A stretch of 64,000 nt of DNA, taken from positions 9,400,705-9,464,704 of the forward strand of contig NC_052119.1 of the NCBI RefSeq assembly GCF_012273895.1, given 5' to 3'. Source of the DNA: Zerene cesonia. Lineage: Eukaryota > Arthropoda > Insecta > Lepidoptera > Pieridae. The notes beneath the pieces were generated by a model. That model did not search any database. It had not been told where the DNA came from and was given only the letters and a program-made list of their open reading frames with translations. Of this stretch, positions 1 to 14,998 are shown piece by piece (within the stretch, counting starts at the first letter, position 1; the number at the start of each line of letters is the position of its first letter). A program made the position numbers and the translations under genes.

Positions 1-3000
1 TATTCTGTTATACCGCTACAAATTGGTTGCATCGAAACCGTTTTAGCGATGATGCTTTATTGCTGATAAAAAGGCACTAAGCAGAGGAATTTATGCGCAG
101 TTAAGTGGGCCACTGCACTTCCTCGTATCAAGCATGCCCTCATCATTTCGCAACATGGTTGCGAGTGATATTCCCGAAATGTACCAGCAAACTGCAATCG
201 GAATGCCATAAAATCGCGTGTGTTTGAAGAGCGGTCGGGTCAATGGAACTTGCTTCCAACAAAGAAACAAAGATCTTTAAATAAGCCTATTCTAACATTT
301 ATGATTAAAAATCACTGTTCAACATTCAATTAATAATTGTGTGTCAATTAAATGTCAGGATAGCAGCCCTGAATGCAGATCAGACACACATAAAACTCTT
401 TCTATATTGGTTGCTTGTAAACTTTCTCACTGGTCTTCCATAGTATCGAAGCAATGTTACACAAGTAGGCACATCCATTGTTACGTCAAATATTCTCTCG
501 TTCGATTCCCGTAAATTTCTCAAGGCTACCTCGCACATAAATTGGAAACGATTCGTGTGCTTTTTTGAAATATTGCTTGCTAAGATTGATAGCAAAGCTA
601 AACATTATCTGGAAGCTTCATATTTTATTAATTTATCTGTGGATAAACACAAACCCGATGCATATAAAATAATCGATACAAATTCGAATAGTACATTAAA
701 ACACTTATACTACACAGACGTTCAAACATTGGATTTTAATGGAAACTTGCCCAGTGAATGATAATTGCTTATGGGTAAATCAATATTTACGATCAGAAAT
801 TAAATAACGGCCGTGGACTATAACGATATGAACGACATCTAGCATTCACGAAATAATGTTCTCAGAGAAGGATATAAGTAGCCTTAGCCATTGCAGATCC
901 TATCTGTATAATAATTTCTATTCTACTAGATTCTACAGATTGATATTTGTTCTCGGATAAATAAACATATAAAGGGTTACGGGCAACGATTTGTGGCACT
1001 CTGCCAAAATTTATAATTTTTGACAAACTTTAACAAGTAATGCCCATTTAAATGGCCAATAGACATCACGAGATCGTCGTGAAAATAATTTAATACAGCT
1101 TATATCAACCACAACTAAAACTTTGAACGTTTTATATCTGAAAAACAGCGCCGTGGTCAATTACAGTACTTTGTCAAACGCAATAAGGCAGAACAAAACA
1201 ATACTGCGCTCGGATCTTTCTGGATTCATCGAGTATCTGTACAGGATAAGACGAACAGGAAAATATGGATGCCGGTTATCTGAAACTCCTTCCTGTGGCC
1301 GGCGAATTAATCTGCAGAGGCCGGAGCCAGCGGATGTGGAAACTGACTATTGTTATTCCGCACAATCTATATGGAAAAACATTACCTCACAACGCACCGA
1401 GCCAATGCCGTCATCATTTTTCAATCGTGATAATTAAAAATTCCATAAATAGGTACATCGCGTTTGAATAATGTACATACGCCATCAATTACGCTTTATT
1501 ATGAACATTTTTGTTTAGCTTCTGCGAGATTGTTTTTCATCTGCTGTGCATAAACAAATTGACTTATTACTACATGAGCGACATAAATTTTCTAGTACTC
1601 ATATTTTGTAAATTCAAAATAAAAAGAATTGAAGCTAAGTACAAAATATATTCAATTATATTCAACGGAAAATGATGGATTCGGTACCGAGAAAAATATG
1701 AGTTATTACCGTCATTTTGTTCTTGTAGTCTCACGAAATACCAACGCTATTTAGTGTTAGCTAGAACTGCATCTTGTAACTACGAAAAATCTAAAAGATT
1801 CATATACACTGGGCTATCAATAATGATTGCTACTAGCAAGACGATCCGTTACAATTGGAAGACAAACATTCGACAATTTTAAAAGTATTTTTATATTCGC
1901 CGTTTCTTTAGAGACTCAAAGCGAAAAGCGACCACCAATAAACAAGCAGAACACGAAACATCCTACATCCTGTAACTTGAACCCATTCCAATCGTATAAA
2001 CAGTCAACACAGGCAATTATGAGTGACAAGTATCGCCAGCGCGGCAGTTCCGTGTTGCAACAAGATACAGTATTACGTGGCGAATATAAGAGCAATTGTC
2101 ATGTTAATTGGCGGGTCTCACGGCCCACTGTTGGTAGTATATAAAGCAATAATAAACAAGGATCCGCGACTGATCCCGCCATGTGCGAGTTGCCACACAT
2201 TGATCACTCGTATTTCTCATTAACTCGCCCAAGGCTATGGTTTTGCCAAAATATTAACAATATTGATACGTAACACAACCGCGAGCAGCTGCTGTTTTTT
2301 TTTTTTTCATTTTTTTATTCAGGCTAGCAAGACAGATTTAAATTGTGCTTAATATTTGTAGCATTCTATCACTATAAAAGAAAAGAGTAAGACTCCGTTT
2401 TTAGCATTATTAATGCTTTATTATTCAAAGCGCTTAATTAATCGTGAACCTATCGTAACGTACCAAATACCAATTTGTACAAATAAATATAAAAAACACG
2501 CACGCGCGTAGTTTGCCTTGTTTCTTCTACATTCTAATCTATGTACGCTATTTTGATACTTCCCGCATTAAATTAACACACAATTATTAGGAATTATAAA
2601 CATTGGGAATCTAAAAATTAAACATTACAAAGTGTGTGGATGAATTTTTGATGAATCGCGCGATCCTCCCACAGTAGCCGGCGTTAATGATAAATGTTCG
2701 CGGCGGATAAACACAAAGGAACATCTCGTACGTTAAAAATATTTGCAAACCTATAAGCGATGTATAACATCGCGCCGCGTCCGAACTTTGAAATTTATCC
2801 GCAATCTTTTGGCGTCGTGGAAGTGTACATTAGCCAATATGAATTTATTACAATATGCGCCAAGATTTCAGACAGGTGAGTGTGTATCAGCTATAAATAC
2901 GTATTAATCGTCTATTAATATTGTATCGAGTTGTCGAGATAAGGCGTCGTATCAGGGTCGTCTCGAGACGCGCCGCTCCTACATTGTAAACAAAAACGAA

Positions 3001-3809
3001 AATAACGCAGTCACACGCAAAACATTTATGACAACAAAAGGTTGAAGATTTCATAAATAACACGTTCAGCGCATAAAACGCGGATGTCGCTTTAATTGCA
3101 AACAAGGTAGTTAGTTATATATTTAATATCAACGCTGAAAAAATAAAGGCATTACAACATTTGCTCAGCGATAACTGTATCGCGATTTCGTTTGTTCTGC
3201 ACAATTTGTTTAGGCGTACGTACGTTAAGCCCGTATCATGGTACACGAAATATCATGTGATATTAAGGTGTATTTAATTTGTATTTTGTGACGTTTTGTT
3301 TATAAACGGCGATAGTTGGCGCGTATTTGGGGCTTAGCGCAATCATCAGTGGGCCGGGGTGATGATACGCTTCACCCAGTGTTTACGTTAAGGAGTGTAG
3401 TAAATAGGGACGTTACGAAACTAAGGGTGGGTGAAGGGAACTCTGCCAGCGGCGCGATCCTCGCATACCTCGGACGCCATTCATCACGCAACCCGAACGT
3501 TCAACACATAATATCATGTTCGCAGTCAGTACATGTGATTTCTTTTGTTTAATGTTAATGAAGACATTTAGACGGGCGATAAATTCGTCCCGAGTGTTAA
3601 CACTGCCAGCGCAGTACCAAAAATAGAAAAATATCAATCGTAACGCAATTTGCAGGCGCAAGTACGGAGCAGATTCAAGTCGCATATACTAAAATACAGT
3701 AAATACGATCAAACCAATTATATTTTGAAACATTGTTATCCTTATTTACAGTCTCACTATTTATGATGAATAAATTTTCGAACAAATTTGTCGCTTATTA
3801 AACGGGGAT

Positions 3810-4112
3810 TCAGTGTGTGTATGTATATTTAGCACAATCGAGGAAAATATGATAAGCCTTCGAACAAACCAAATACCTAAAACATTCGGAATTTCCATCC
3901 GACCATTCGAAGGGGCAACTAGAGTCGGCACGGCACAATACGAGTTCTATATCACTTGACCCCATCTTACCCAAAGAGGCACTGATAAATGGCTCCGAGC
4001 CGCACAAATTGTGCTGTAAATCTACCCGCAACTTCACACAACTTATCAAAGCCTCCCCATTTGCAGATAAATCCAAGAGGTCTCCATTATGCAGATGCGG
4101 CAATATTAACAT
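3810..4112 (-). other. Open frame of about 100 codons, unrecognised
   Basis: The minus strand stays open for 100 codons in AT-rich DNA. The peptide has mixed, plausible composition (for example LPHLHNGDLLDLSANGE) but matches no family I know. It lies inside the calmodulin intron with no visible promoter or splice sites. It may be a decayed transposon-derived coding fragment or chance. Not claimed as a gene. Confidence 0.12.
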
Positions 4113-4530
4113 CTTGCGTGCCCGAAATGTACACTCTCAACAACAACACATACGAATACGAATATTTTTAATTCACAACGAGAATTTTTAGGCATTTTCA
4201 TAATGCTATTGAGCTATTCTGTCTCAAACCATATAAATATTATCCAATAATAAATAGACAAAAGATCAATCGCAAACTACTCAAAATAAAGTGCAATTCA
4301 AAGATTTTCTTTAAAGCATTGCCAGATTTCTTCCCAGTCTTCCATTTTCATTAATTGACGACGAATTAAACTAATACAGCAGGAACAATGTTATTTTAAA
4401 AGCTACTTTTAAGCTTTTAAGACATAAAATTTATGTGCTCGCCTAAAAATTTCAACCTACAAAAATTATTCCGTATCTTAATTCTTAATTACATACTTTG
4501 GATTTTGGAACATATGTTTCTTATTTAGGA

Positions 4531-4560
4531 CAGCTGATGTTAAGTGGTCACCACCGCCCA
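4531..4560. repeat. Fragment like the lepidopteran SINE 3' tail
   Basis: The bases GCTGATGTTAAGTGGTCACC, followed by ACCGCCCA, resemble the block GTAAGCGATCACCACCGCCC in the SINE copies at 31.8, 36.9 and 63.7 kb. Only about 30 bases remain, so assignment is weak. Confidence 0.35.
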
Positions 4561-4649
4561 CAAACACTGTCGGCGGCAGGACATATAGTGCACGACATCA
4601 AACGCAAAATGTACCACAGCTAGCCGACAATTGCGCCGGCCGGCGAGCC

Positions 4650-4673
4650 GTTATCGCGGTATGTAGCGATAAC
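4650..4673. repeat. 8-bp perfect inverted repeat
   Basis: GTTATCGC (4650-4657) and GCGATAAC (4666-4673) are exact reverse complements with an 8-nt spacer. They sit in a locally GC-rich patch of the calmodulin intron. Each arm contains a GATA-type core. A role as a protein binding site is inference only. Confidence 0.6.
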
Positions 4674-5051
4674 ATTTCGATTACACCGATAATGGGCCAC
4701 AACCGGCTGCGTTATTGAACCCGCGGCACGAGGTTGGAGTGACCGTCACACCAATGTGAAATAATTGGAAAGTGAACGCGCAACTACTGATTACAAATGA
4801 ATAACAGAGAGTTTAACATTAAAGACATATTTTTACGAGTATAATACTCACGCATATATTTTTGAAATTCAATTGCATCGTAAATATCCTTCCTCTACTT
4901 TTATATTTAATTCTAAAAGATGTGTTAATTACAATTAACATACTCAACAGCTTGAACTTAATTTCTTCGATTCCACTAAGTAATTCATTCATATCAATGA
5001 TTTAATTTTAATGCGATTTGATAAGGGCAAGACGCTAACCAGACTATCCTA

Positions 5052-9031
<3,980 letters not shown>

Positions 9032-9091
9032 AGTCGATTAACTTGGATTATCAGGAGCTACACTAAAAAAATCACAGACTACGCCGCAAAG

Positions 9092-9123
9092 CGACCACAC
9101 AGACCGACGGTTGAACGAATACT
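9092..9123 (-). promoter_or_regulatory. Calmodulin initiator and DPE
   Basis: On the minus strand GCAGTATT places a candidate +1 A at 9123. GGTCG at 9096-9092 falls exactly at +28 to +32 and fits the arthropod DPE consensus RGWYV. A start here gives a 92-nt leader with no upstream ATG. A start at the distal TATA box would include several ATGs. The initiator is GCAGT rather than the usual TCAGT, so this is a prediction. Confidence 0.5.
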
Positions 9124-9340
9124 GCCGCCCTCAGTCGCGCGAGCGGCCGCGCCGGGAAACTCGCGACCGTGCGCCGCGCGAATCGTTCGTAATCGTTCAA
9201 TCGAATCGCCGCACTGTCATGACCGGTACCGATTCTTATTCGTTCACGACAACTTTTCGTATCGTTGCGTTTTGTACATGCAAGTCCATGTCTCGGGACG
9301 CACGGTAAGAGATTAGAGCGGATCCGCGAAGGATAGTCGG

Positions 9341-9397
9341 TTTTATATTGGGCGGACACGGTGGCATGAAGCGGCTAGCGGCGCGCGCCGATTGGGC
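9341..9397 (-). promoter_or_regulatory. TATA box with two CCAAT boxes
   Basis: On the minus strand TATAAAA (9347-9341) is preceded by GCCCAAT at 9353-9347, with a second GCCCAAT at 9397-9391. They sit at the calmodulin-side edge of the CpG-rich block. They could drive a longer calmodulin leader starting near 9315, or be upstream elements for the initiator at 9123. Confidence 0.45.
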
Positions 9398-9620
9398 GTC
9401 CCATACCTGCAATGCGTCACTGCGGCGCGCGCGCGAACTGGCTACCGCCTGCCGGCCGCGGCCGCTGCGCCACGCCGCACCGCGAACCGGGCACGCTGCC
9501 CCAGTTCAGGCCCGCCTCACCCGCCGCGCCGCAGTGCCGCCCGAATAACGAGATATCAGCTGGCGGGAGTGCGCAGGCTTCCCGCCGTCGCCGGTGCCCT
9601 TATCTTGTCAATGCGAAATA
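9357..9620. promoter_or_regulatory. CpG-rich block upstream of calmodulin
   Basis: About 260 bases are very rich in G, C and CpG (runs such as GCGCGCGCG and GGCCGCGGCC), in sharp contrast to the AT-rich DNA on both sides. It starts right behind the TATA/CCAAT cluster. Open frames across it are compositional, so I read it as promoter DNA rather than coding sequence. A divergent transcript to the right cannot be excluded. Confidence 0.55.
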
Positions 9621-10033
9621 CGCATCCCTCTAGACATCACAATGCAATTGTTTTATAACATAAAATTATTCCTGTTGTTACGTGCTCTAAACTGATGTCA
9701 TCCTAATTCTTTAATGTGGAAAAAACAAAGGCAAAGCCAAAGACAAAACAAAGCCTATTCGATACCTAAAATAATTTCTTGTTATCATTGAATCACAACA
9801 TAGTCAACAAGATTACTGAAAAGTAAAAAGTATGTAATTAAATATTTTCCACTGACGCAACTTTCCAAACGATAAAATATGAATATTCATATTTTCACTA
9901 TAGTTTTAAAAGTTTTAATATTATCTTATCTTGAGAAATTTTTAAGTATAGGAAGCTAGGTACCTGCATGATTTGCTTTATCTGCAAAATATTATATCGA
10001 AGAATATTCACAAATTAGTTGCATTGAGTGAAA

Positions 10034-10085
10034 GGTATAATAATCTGAAGAAAGCTATATAGGTAATAATAATCTGAAGAAAGCT
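10034..10085. repeat. Two-copy tandem duplication
   Basis: A unit ending in AATAATCTGAAGAAAGCT occurs at 10034-10056 and again at 10062-10085 with one extra base. It looks like a recent local duplication. No function is evident. Confidence 0.8.
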
Positions 10086-11065
10086 CAATTCAAACATTCT
10101 TAACAGGCGTTAATTATTATAATCGATTATTCAATATCGATTTTTGCTTTCTGTGGCTGTAATGATTTGACAAGAAGAAGTGTCATTCAGTCACAAATCA
10201 AATGACAATATGATAATGGCAGTTGGCAGTTGCCACCCTAAAAATGTCATCGACCCCGGAGATGTTCTAACAACTTATGATAATGTTTAACATCTCAAAT
10301 GTGAAATGAAATGATTCTGTGATGATAAATAATTATATTAAATATATTGTTTAGCTAGAAGAATTTCTCGAGTAGTGCACACAAGACATTCTTGTGTATA
10401 TTGGAATTCTTGCCGCCTTTGGGTTCTGAGATATTATCGAGCGATTCATGTGCCAAAGAAAATGCTTTATAAAAGCGTTGGAATTTATTTTTAAATATAC
10501 AGATAAGCTTGATGCTGTAAGCTCGGTTCTAGCAGTTTTAATATAAAATTGTTAAATGAGCATTTCTTAAGAAAAGGATCTGAGCGAGAAAATGTAATGT
10601 CGCTTCCTACATTTTTTAACGTTTCTTTAGTTATGTATATGAAGACATTATCTTAGTATTGCCTAAACATAGATACCCAGTTTTACAATTTTTCTTCACA
10701 GTCTCATGCCGACAACATTCCTTGGCCGCCACTTGTTGAATGACCGGTAACGACTATGTTACAATTTATATTTTCGAAACATCGATGTGTATTTATATCT
10801 TCAAATGTAACTGGCTATCTTGTTTAATTTTTTCTTTTCTTTTTATGTATTATAATATGATCATAGTGTGATTATACTTTAATGTAAAAGATACTTATAG
10901 AAATTTGCAGAGGTACCTATAGAAGAACCCATATTATTACAATATAGCCTAGCTATTCATTAAGTGTTTTAATAATTATTTCCATATTTCTATTTGTTAC
11001 ACGATGTCAATTCCGAAAGAAATCGTTAGATCTTTTTAATAATACTACATATATAACTATTACAT

Positions 11066-11190
11066 CATAAGCCTGAAGAGTTTATTTGTTAGTTCAAATG
11101 GGACTCAGTGGACCGATTTCAAAAATTCTTTCACCGTAGAACCCTGATTACTACAGGTAGCATATGTACTACAGGCGAAGCGCGAGGTAA
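11066..11190 (+). mobile_element. Degenerate Helitron-type element (type A)
   Basis: The order of landmarks matches type A copies in this window: CTGAAGAGTTTATTTGTT, then GACCGATTTC, then TATGTACTACAGGCGAAGCG. The CTAG end is lost and several bases differ, so this is an old copy. Confidence 0.6.
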
Positions 11191-12306
11191 CATCGGATAG
11201 TTAGAAAGGAATACGAGAAAAATGAAGGAAGCTATTTTTTATATCTTCAAATAATTAAATAATTAAACATTCTAAGCATGTGTGTGAACATTGTTCAGTT
11301 TCCGTAAATATTTTTTATCTTTGCATACCTATGTATTCATAAAACAACATAAATTTTCTATGTATTATATTAAGTTGTCATCATCTGATAGGTATTTTAC
11401 AGGACACTAATTCTTTTCAACATATTTGTACATAGAAAAAAACAAAGAAAATTGGGAACAACTTAACTTTTATTTTCGTTAAATTTTATACAACAGTCAG
11501 CTTAAGAAAATTATTCGCAAATGGTTTTTTTTGTTTATGCTTAAAAGTGCTCAGTTTTGTATCAACTCATTAACCCATAACAACATGAATAGTATGTCAG
11601 GTATTTCTCATAAAAAACCTCAAGGACACAAAGGTATATTCGCCCCGTAAAAAAATAAGTCAGTGAAAATACGTGAATTGCATCCCTATCCCCTTTTCAT
11701 ATCCCAACTTACAATTCCACCCAATATCTCCATTTACTTTAATTTCGTATGCGTATGCGTACGTATGTTATGGTAGTAATGAAGATGATATTTACTCAAT
11801 AATAATAAATGGTATGAATATATTAAAAAGCTAAAAATAAATCGCCAAATGTGTCGCTCAGCGTAAAACTTGAGAACGGCTCGACCAGATTTCATTTACA
11901 AAGATAATACTATCCACTTTTGTTGTTTAGTAATTCACGTATAACAGATCCCATCCATCCATATTGTGCAAATTTCCCCAAAAGACCGACAGGGTTTAAA
12001 AGATTAGTGTCGTTTTAGTAAACACTCGACGAAGTTAATAAAACCATGACCTAATGGCATAATTGAAGGGTGTGGCCAGCACGCGACGCTATTCACTCTA
12101 GTGTTGAGAACTATAATACATTTTCAGCCTGTTGATTTTACGTGTAATCTTCGGCCGGCGAAAGAATGTATGAAATCAAATACTTGATGTATGATAGCGG
12201 AGATATACAAAGATAATAATGAATGTTAAAATGTACCGATTCATATTATGCCGATTTTTGTCTGGCATGTAAGCGTTTAGTAGGTACATGCTACTATTTT
12301 AAACAA

Positions 12307-12425
12307 TCATCATCATCATTATCATCTGATTATCCCATATGTTCCCACCGCTTGGACCCAGCCTCATATGAGGGTTCAGGCCATAATCCGTTGGTCAATC
12401 GGGTTGGCAGATATCATATAATGTT
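12307..12425 (+). repeat. Dispersed lepidopteran repeat
   Basis: ATCATCATCATTATCATCTG leads into CCCATATGTTCCCACCGCTT and then GGCCATAATCCGTTGGTCAA and GGGTTGGCAGA. From recall, this landmark order (TGTTCCCACCGCTGG, AGGCCATAGTCC, GGTTGGCAGA) is a common repeat in moth and butterfly genomes. Its transposon class is not something I can assign from sequence. Confidence 0.55.
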
Positions 12426-12730
12426 TTTTTTTTTCAAGAACAACATACGTCCTGCTGTTAACAATTTGGTATATAATCATTTTAGCAGAGTATTTATTTT
12501 GTCATATTCGAATTTAAATTTTATACACATTATTTCAAAAATATTTTAATAATTTTTATATAATTGGTTCTTTACCGACAATATCTTCCGGGATTCTCCA
12601 CTATTTCCAATGAGAGTTTGATGTTTTCGTGACGACTTCCTCGTATGAATGTTCGTAACCAGACACGAACCGACTTCTTTAACATCGATCTTTAATTAAA
12701 CGAACAGATTTCTTTTAAACTCCACTTATA

Positions 12731-12800
12731 AAGGATCGGTGACAATAATTTCATGAGTTTATCTTATTACCCTGATTAGGATCGCCATGATAAAATCATT
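12731..12800 (+). repeat. Unclassified repeat, copy 1
   Basis: The segments AAGGATC, TGACAATAA, TTTCATGA, TATCTTATTA and CCTG occur in the same order and spacing at 27571-27660. This shows a dispersed repeat of at least 70 bases. It has no coding content or visible ends. Confidence 0.6.
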
Positions 12801-13167
12801 TCTTTACGGATATGACGAATATGGTGAATCTGGACTCTAATCTATTTAATTAATTTTATCATAGAGTAACAACATTCAAACATTTTCATTAATAATATTG
12901 CCTTAGATAAAAGTATTTAATTACTTAACGTTTTAATAAGACCACCACATTTCTGTGAACATTATAATCGCGTAGCAAATATTAAAATGTATGCAATTTG
13001 TTACTTCTACGGCTGACGCAGCGCTACGGCGTAGCGGTCCCGTTAGTTTGTAACTAGCTACGAGAGCGTCATCTTATCGCGACTTGTATTCAGGGACAGA
13101 ACATTTTAACTTTATATTCATAACTTTGTTAAATCGTATAGGACGTACATAAATTTGCAAGTCAAAG

Positions 13168-13373
13168 TTATATAATAAATGCAAAAGTTTGTGAGGATGG
13201 ATGTGTGTGTATGTGTATGTTTGTTACTCTTTCACGCAAAAGACTACTGAACCGATTGCAATGAAATTTAGTACGTAGGTAGCTGGAGAACTGGAATAAC
13301 ACATAGGCAACTTTATATCCCGATATTCCTACGGGACAGAGGCTTACGCAAGTGAACCACAGGGCGCAGCTAG
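13168..13373 (+). mobile_element. Helitron-type element (type B)
   Basis: Landmarks in order are ATAATAAATGCAAAAGTTTG, a TGTGTG-rich stretch, GCTCTTTCACGCAAAA-like and CCGATTGCAATGAAATTTAG, TATCCCGATATTCCTACGGG, and a GGGCGCAGCTAG end directly followed by T. CTAG before T is the hallmark 3' end of Helitrons. No transposase is encoded, so the element is non-autonomous. Related copies are at 22290 and 40195. Confidence 0.85.
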
Positions 13374-13744
13374 TATTATTCCACAGAAATGTAATCTCGC
13401 TTTCCATTACATATTGCAAAATACAATTGCAACATGCACATGAGCTAGACTGAAATAGATGATCACCTTTTATCAAGCAATTAAGGGTAAAGCTGAAGAT
13501 ATTGTTCGATAAGTTTAATCTTTTTCGTATTGGTTGAGTGAAAAAAGGATCCTACAAACGCAGAATCCTGAATAAAAAGTATGGAGAATGTAGAATGCAG
13601 AATGCTGAATATAAAGAAGAAGCTGATTATGTTTTCTGAATACTCAATACAATATACCATACTATATGTGTTTGTTACGTTTAGACACGAAATCCACGAT
13701 GGACTATATTGATACTTGTCGGTGATGTAGCTTATGTACCAGAA

Positions 13745-13901
13745 TCTATACTAATATTATAAAGCTGAAGAATTTATTTGTTTAAATGCACTAATCTCAG
13801 GAAGTACTGGTCCGATTTGAAAAATTATTCCAGTGTTAGCAAGGGCACTTATTGAGGTAGGTATATATGTACCACGCGCGAAGCCGGGGCGATCAGCAAG
13901 T
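13745..13901 (+). mobile_element. Helitron-type element (type A)
   Basis: It starts with TCTATACTAATATTATAAAG, continues with GAAGAATTTATTTGTT, CTCAGGAAGTACTGGTCCGA and ACTTATTGAGG, and ends CGAAGCCGGGGCGATCAGCA. The TC start fits Helitrons. The CTAG end is altered. Non-autonomous, with no coding sequence. Confidence 0.85.
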
Positions 13902-14258
13902 AACATATAAAGTAATTAAAATACTTGCTATTTTCCCACGGGCTAACTTAGTTATTGTATAGATTTTTTGATACTTAAATCCACATTTTGAGATCGTAGA
14001 ACAAAATCTATCGACATGTAAATTTTAAAACAAGCCTGAGTCAATTTTATCACATAAATATTGATAAACGATGAGTGCTCTCCAGTCGCTAATAAATGGA
14101 GAATTTAAAGAAATATCATTTCTGTTAGTGGCACTAGAAGCGTCTAGATTGTGCCAAAAGGCAGCTCTTGGCACTTCCGCTGGAGGCTGAAAGGCCGTAA
14201 CTTACATGTCGAGTTGGCTGAAAGTTTAACCAACTACGGTAAAGGGACAAAATATAGC

Positions 14259-14541
14259 AACCTTTTCAAATGAGAAATTTTGAAAGAATAGAAAAAAATT
14301 GATTTTGATTGAAAATTTCTTTCGGTTTCATGTGCCTAAGGACACTTTAAACCGAAAGAGTAGAAGAAATTCGATTACTTTGGCAGGATCACGAGTGGCC
14401 GAGAGGCTAGGCGTTGCTACGGTTAGGCAAGAAATGCAGGTTCGAATCCTGCCTCGTGATCAAATTTTTTCTATTCTTTCAAAATTTCTCATTTATAAAG
14501 CATTTCAATGCTATAAAACTAAAAATTAAACCTTTTCAAAT
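14259..14541 (+). mobile_element. tRNA-like foldback retroposon, copy 1, with target duplication
   Basis: A 257-nt insert (14272-14528) is flanked by the perfect 13-bp direct repeat AACCTTTTCAAAT (14259-14271 and 14529-14541), which I read as a target-site duplication. From left to right the insert holds GAGAAATTTTGAAAGAATAG, whose reverse complement recurs at about 14471-14490; a hairpin with arms CTTTCGGTTT / AAACCGAAAG; a 73-nt tRNA-like structure; the matching inverted arm; a small palindrome AGCATT/AATGCT; and an A-rich 3' end. A long duplication and A-rich end point to RNA-mediated insertion. I do not recognise the family. A rearranged copy is at 24187-24411. Confidence 0.75.
14388..14460 (+). 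other. tRNA-Ser-like structure inside the retroposon
   Basis: These 73 nt fold like a tRNA. The acceptor arms ATCACGAG / CTCGTGAT pair over 8 bp. The T arm GCAGG-TTCGAAT-CCTGC is perfect and gives a canonical B box GGTTCGAATCC. The 5' half GTGGCCGAGAGGC is a good A box of serine-tRNA type. The anticodon stem TTGCT/GGCAA encloses ACGGTTA, which lacks U33, and the long variable arm of serine tRNAs is absent. It is therefore a tRNA-derived promoter module rather than a working tRNA. Confidence 0.7.
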
Positions 14542-14734
14542 TTAACGAAACTCAAAATGAGTTTGGTGTATTATTACCATCTATAAAAATTGTAAGATTT
14601 TGTAATAACAATGTTTTATTTACGCTATGTGACAGATAGGTTCTCTGTAAGTTAAAATACTTGAAATAAATATAATCAATTCAGATTTAGAGTAGATTTA
14701 GGGATATGAGATCAATAACGTTATCTTTCAAATA

Positions 14735-14912
14735 TGTACTGGTAGTTGAAAAGTTTATTTGGTTGTTTGAACGAGCTAATTTCAGCAACTACTGGTTTGA
14801 TTTAATTCTGTGTTAGATACTGCATTTGTGGAGGAACGTAATGCAAAAATCCCAAACAAAATAAAATAATTATTTACGACGCGAGTGAAACAGCGGGGCA
14901 TAGCTAATTATT
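14735..14912 (+). mobile_element. Degenerate Helitron-type element (type A)
   Basis: AAAAGTTTATTTGGTTGTTT, GCTAATTTCAGCAACTACTG and a late AGCGGGGCATAGCTAATT follow the type A order, with an insertion of unrelated AT-rich bases in between. An old, altered copy. Confidence 0.55.
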
Positions 14913-14931
14913 AGCATAGCTTATAATTATT

Positions 14932-14998
14932 GTGGGAGTCGAGCACGCTTCGGCACGAATTGGGCCAGCTCGCACCGGGGAAGTACCACACCCCCACA
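14932..14998 (+). mobile_element. 5' end of lepidopteran SINE, cut by gap
   Basis: GTGGGAGTCGAGCACGCTTC, continuing through GGCCAGCTCGCACCGGGGAA to CCCCACA, equals the 5' end of the full copy at 36875-37212 in the opposite orientation. It runs directly into the first run of N, so its body lies in the gap. Confidence 0.9.

Larger units (their letters stand above)
9660..14250. other. Intergenic, repeat-bearing
   Basis: No gene is seen. Separately listed elements are a short tandem duplication (10034-10085), Helitron-type copies (11066, 13168, 13745), a dispersed repeat (12307) and an unclassified repeat (12731). A fragment at about 11868-11900 (GAACGGCTCGACCAGATTTC) resembles one at 19073. At 13582-13612 there are degenerate 8-mers of the type AGAATGNN. 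Confidence 0.6.

Noticed and set aside
1123..1437. 104-codon plus-strand frame in the calmodulin intron
   Set aside because: It begins at a TTG rather than ATG, lacks any recognised domain and has no promoter or splice context.
9072..9658. Arg/Ala-rich open frames around the calmodulin promoter
   Set aside because: They overlap in several frames on both strands, as expected from CpG-rich promoter DNA, and match no protein.
14388..14460. Functional serine tRNA gene
   Set aside because: The anticodon loop ACGGTTA lacks U33 and the long variable arm is missing. It is embedded in a retroposon with a second copy.
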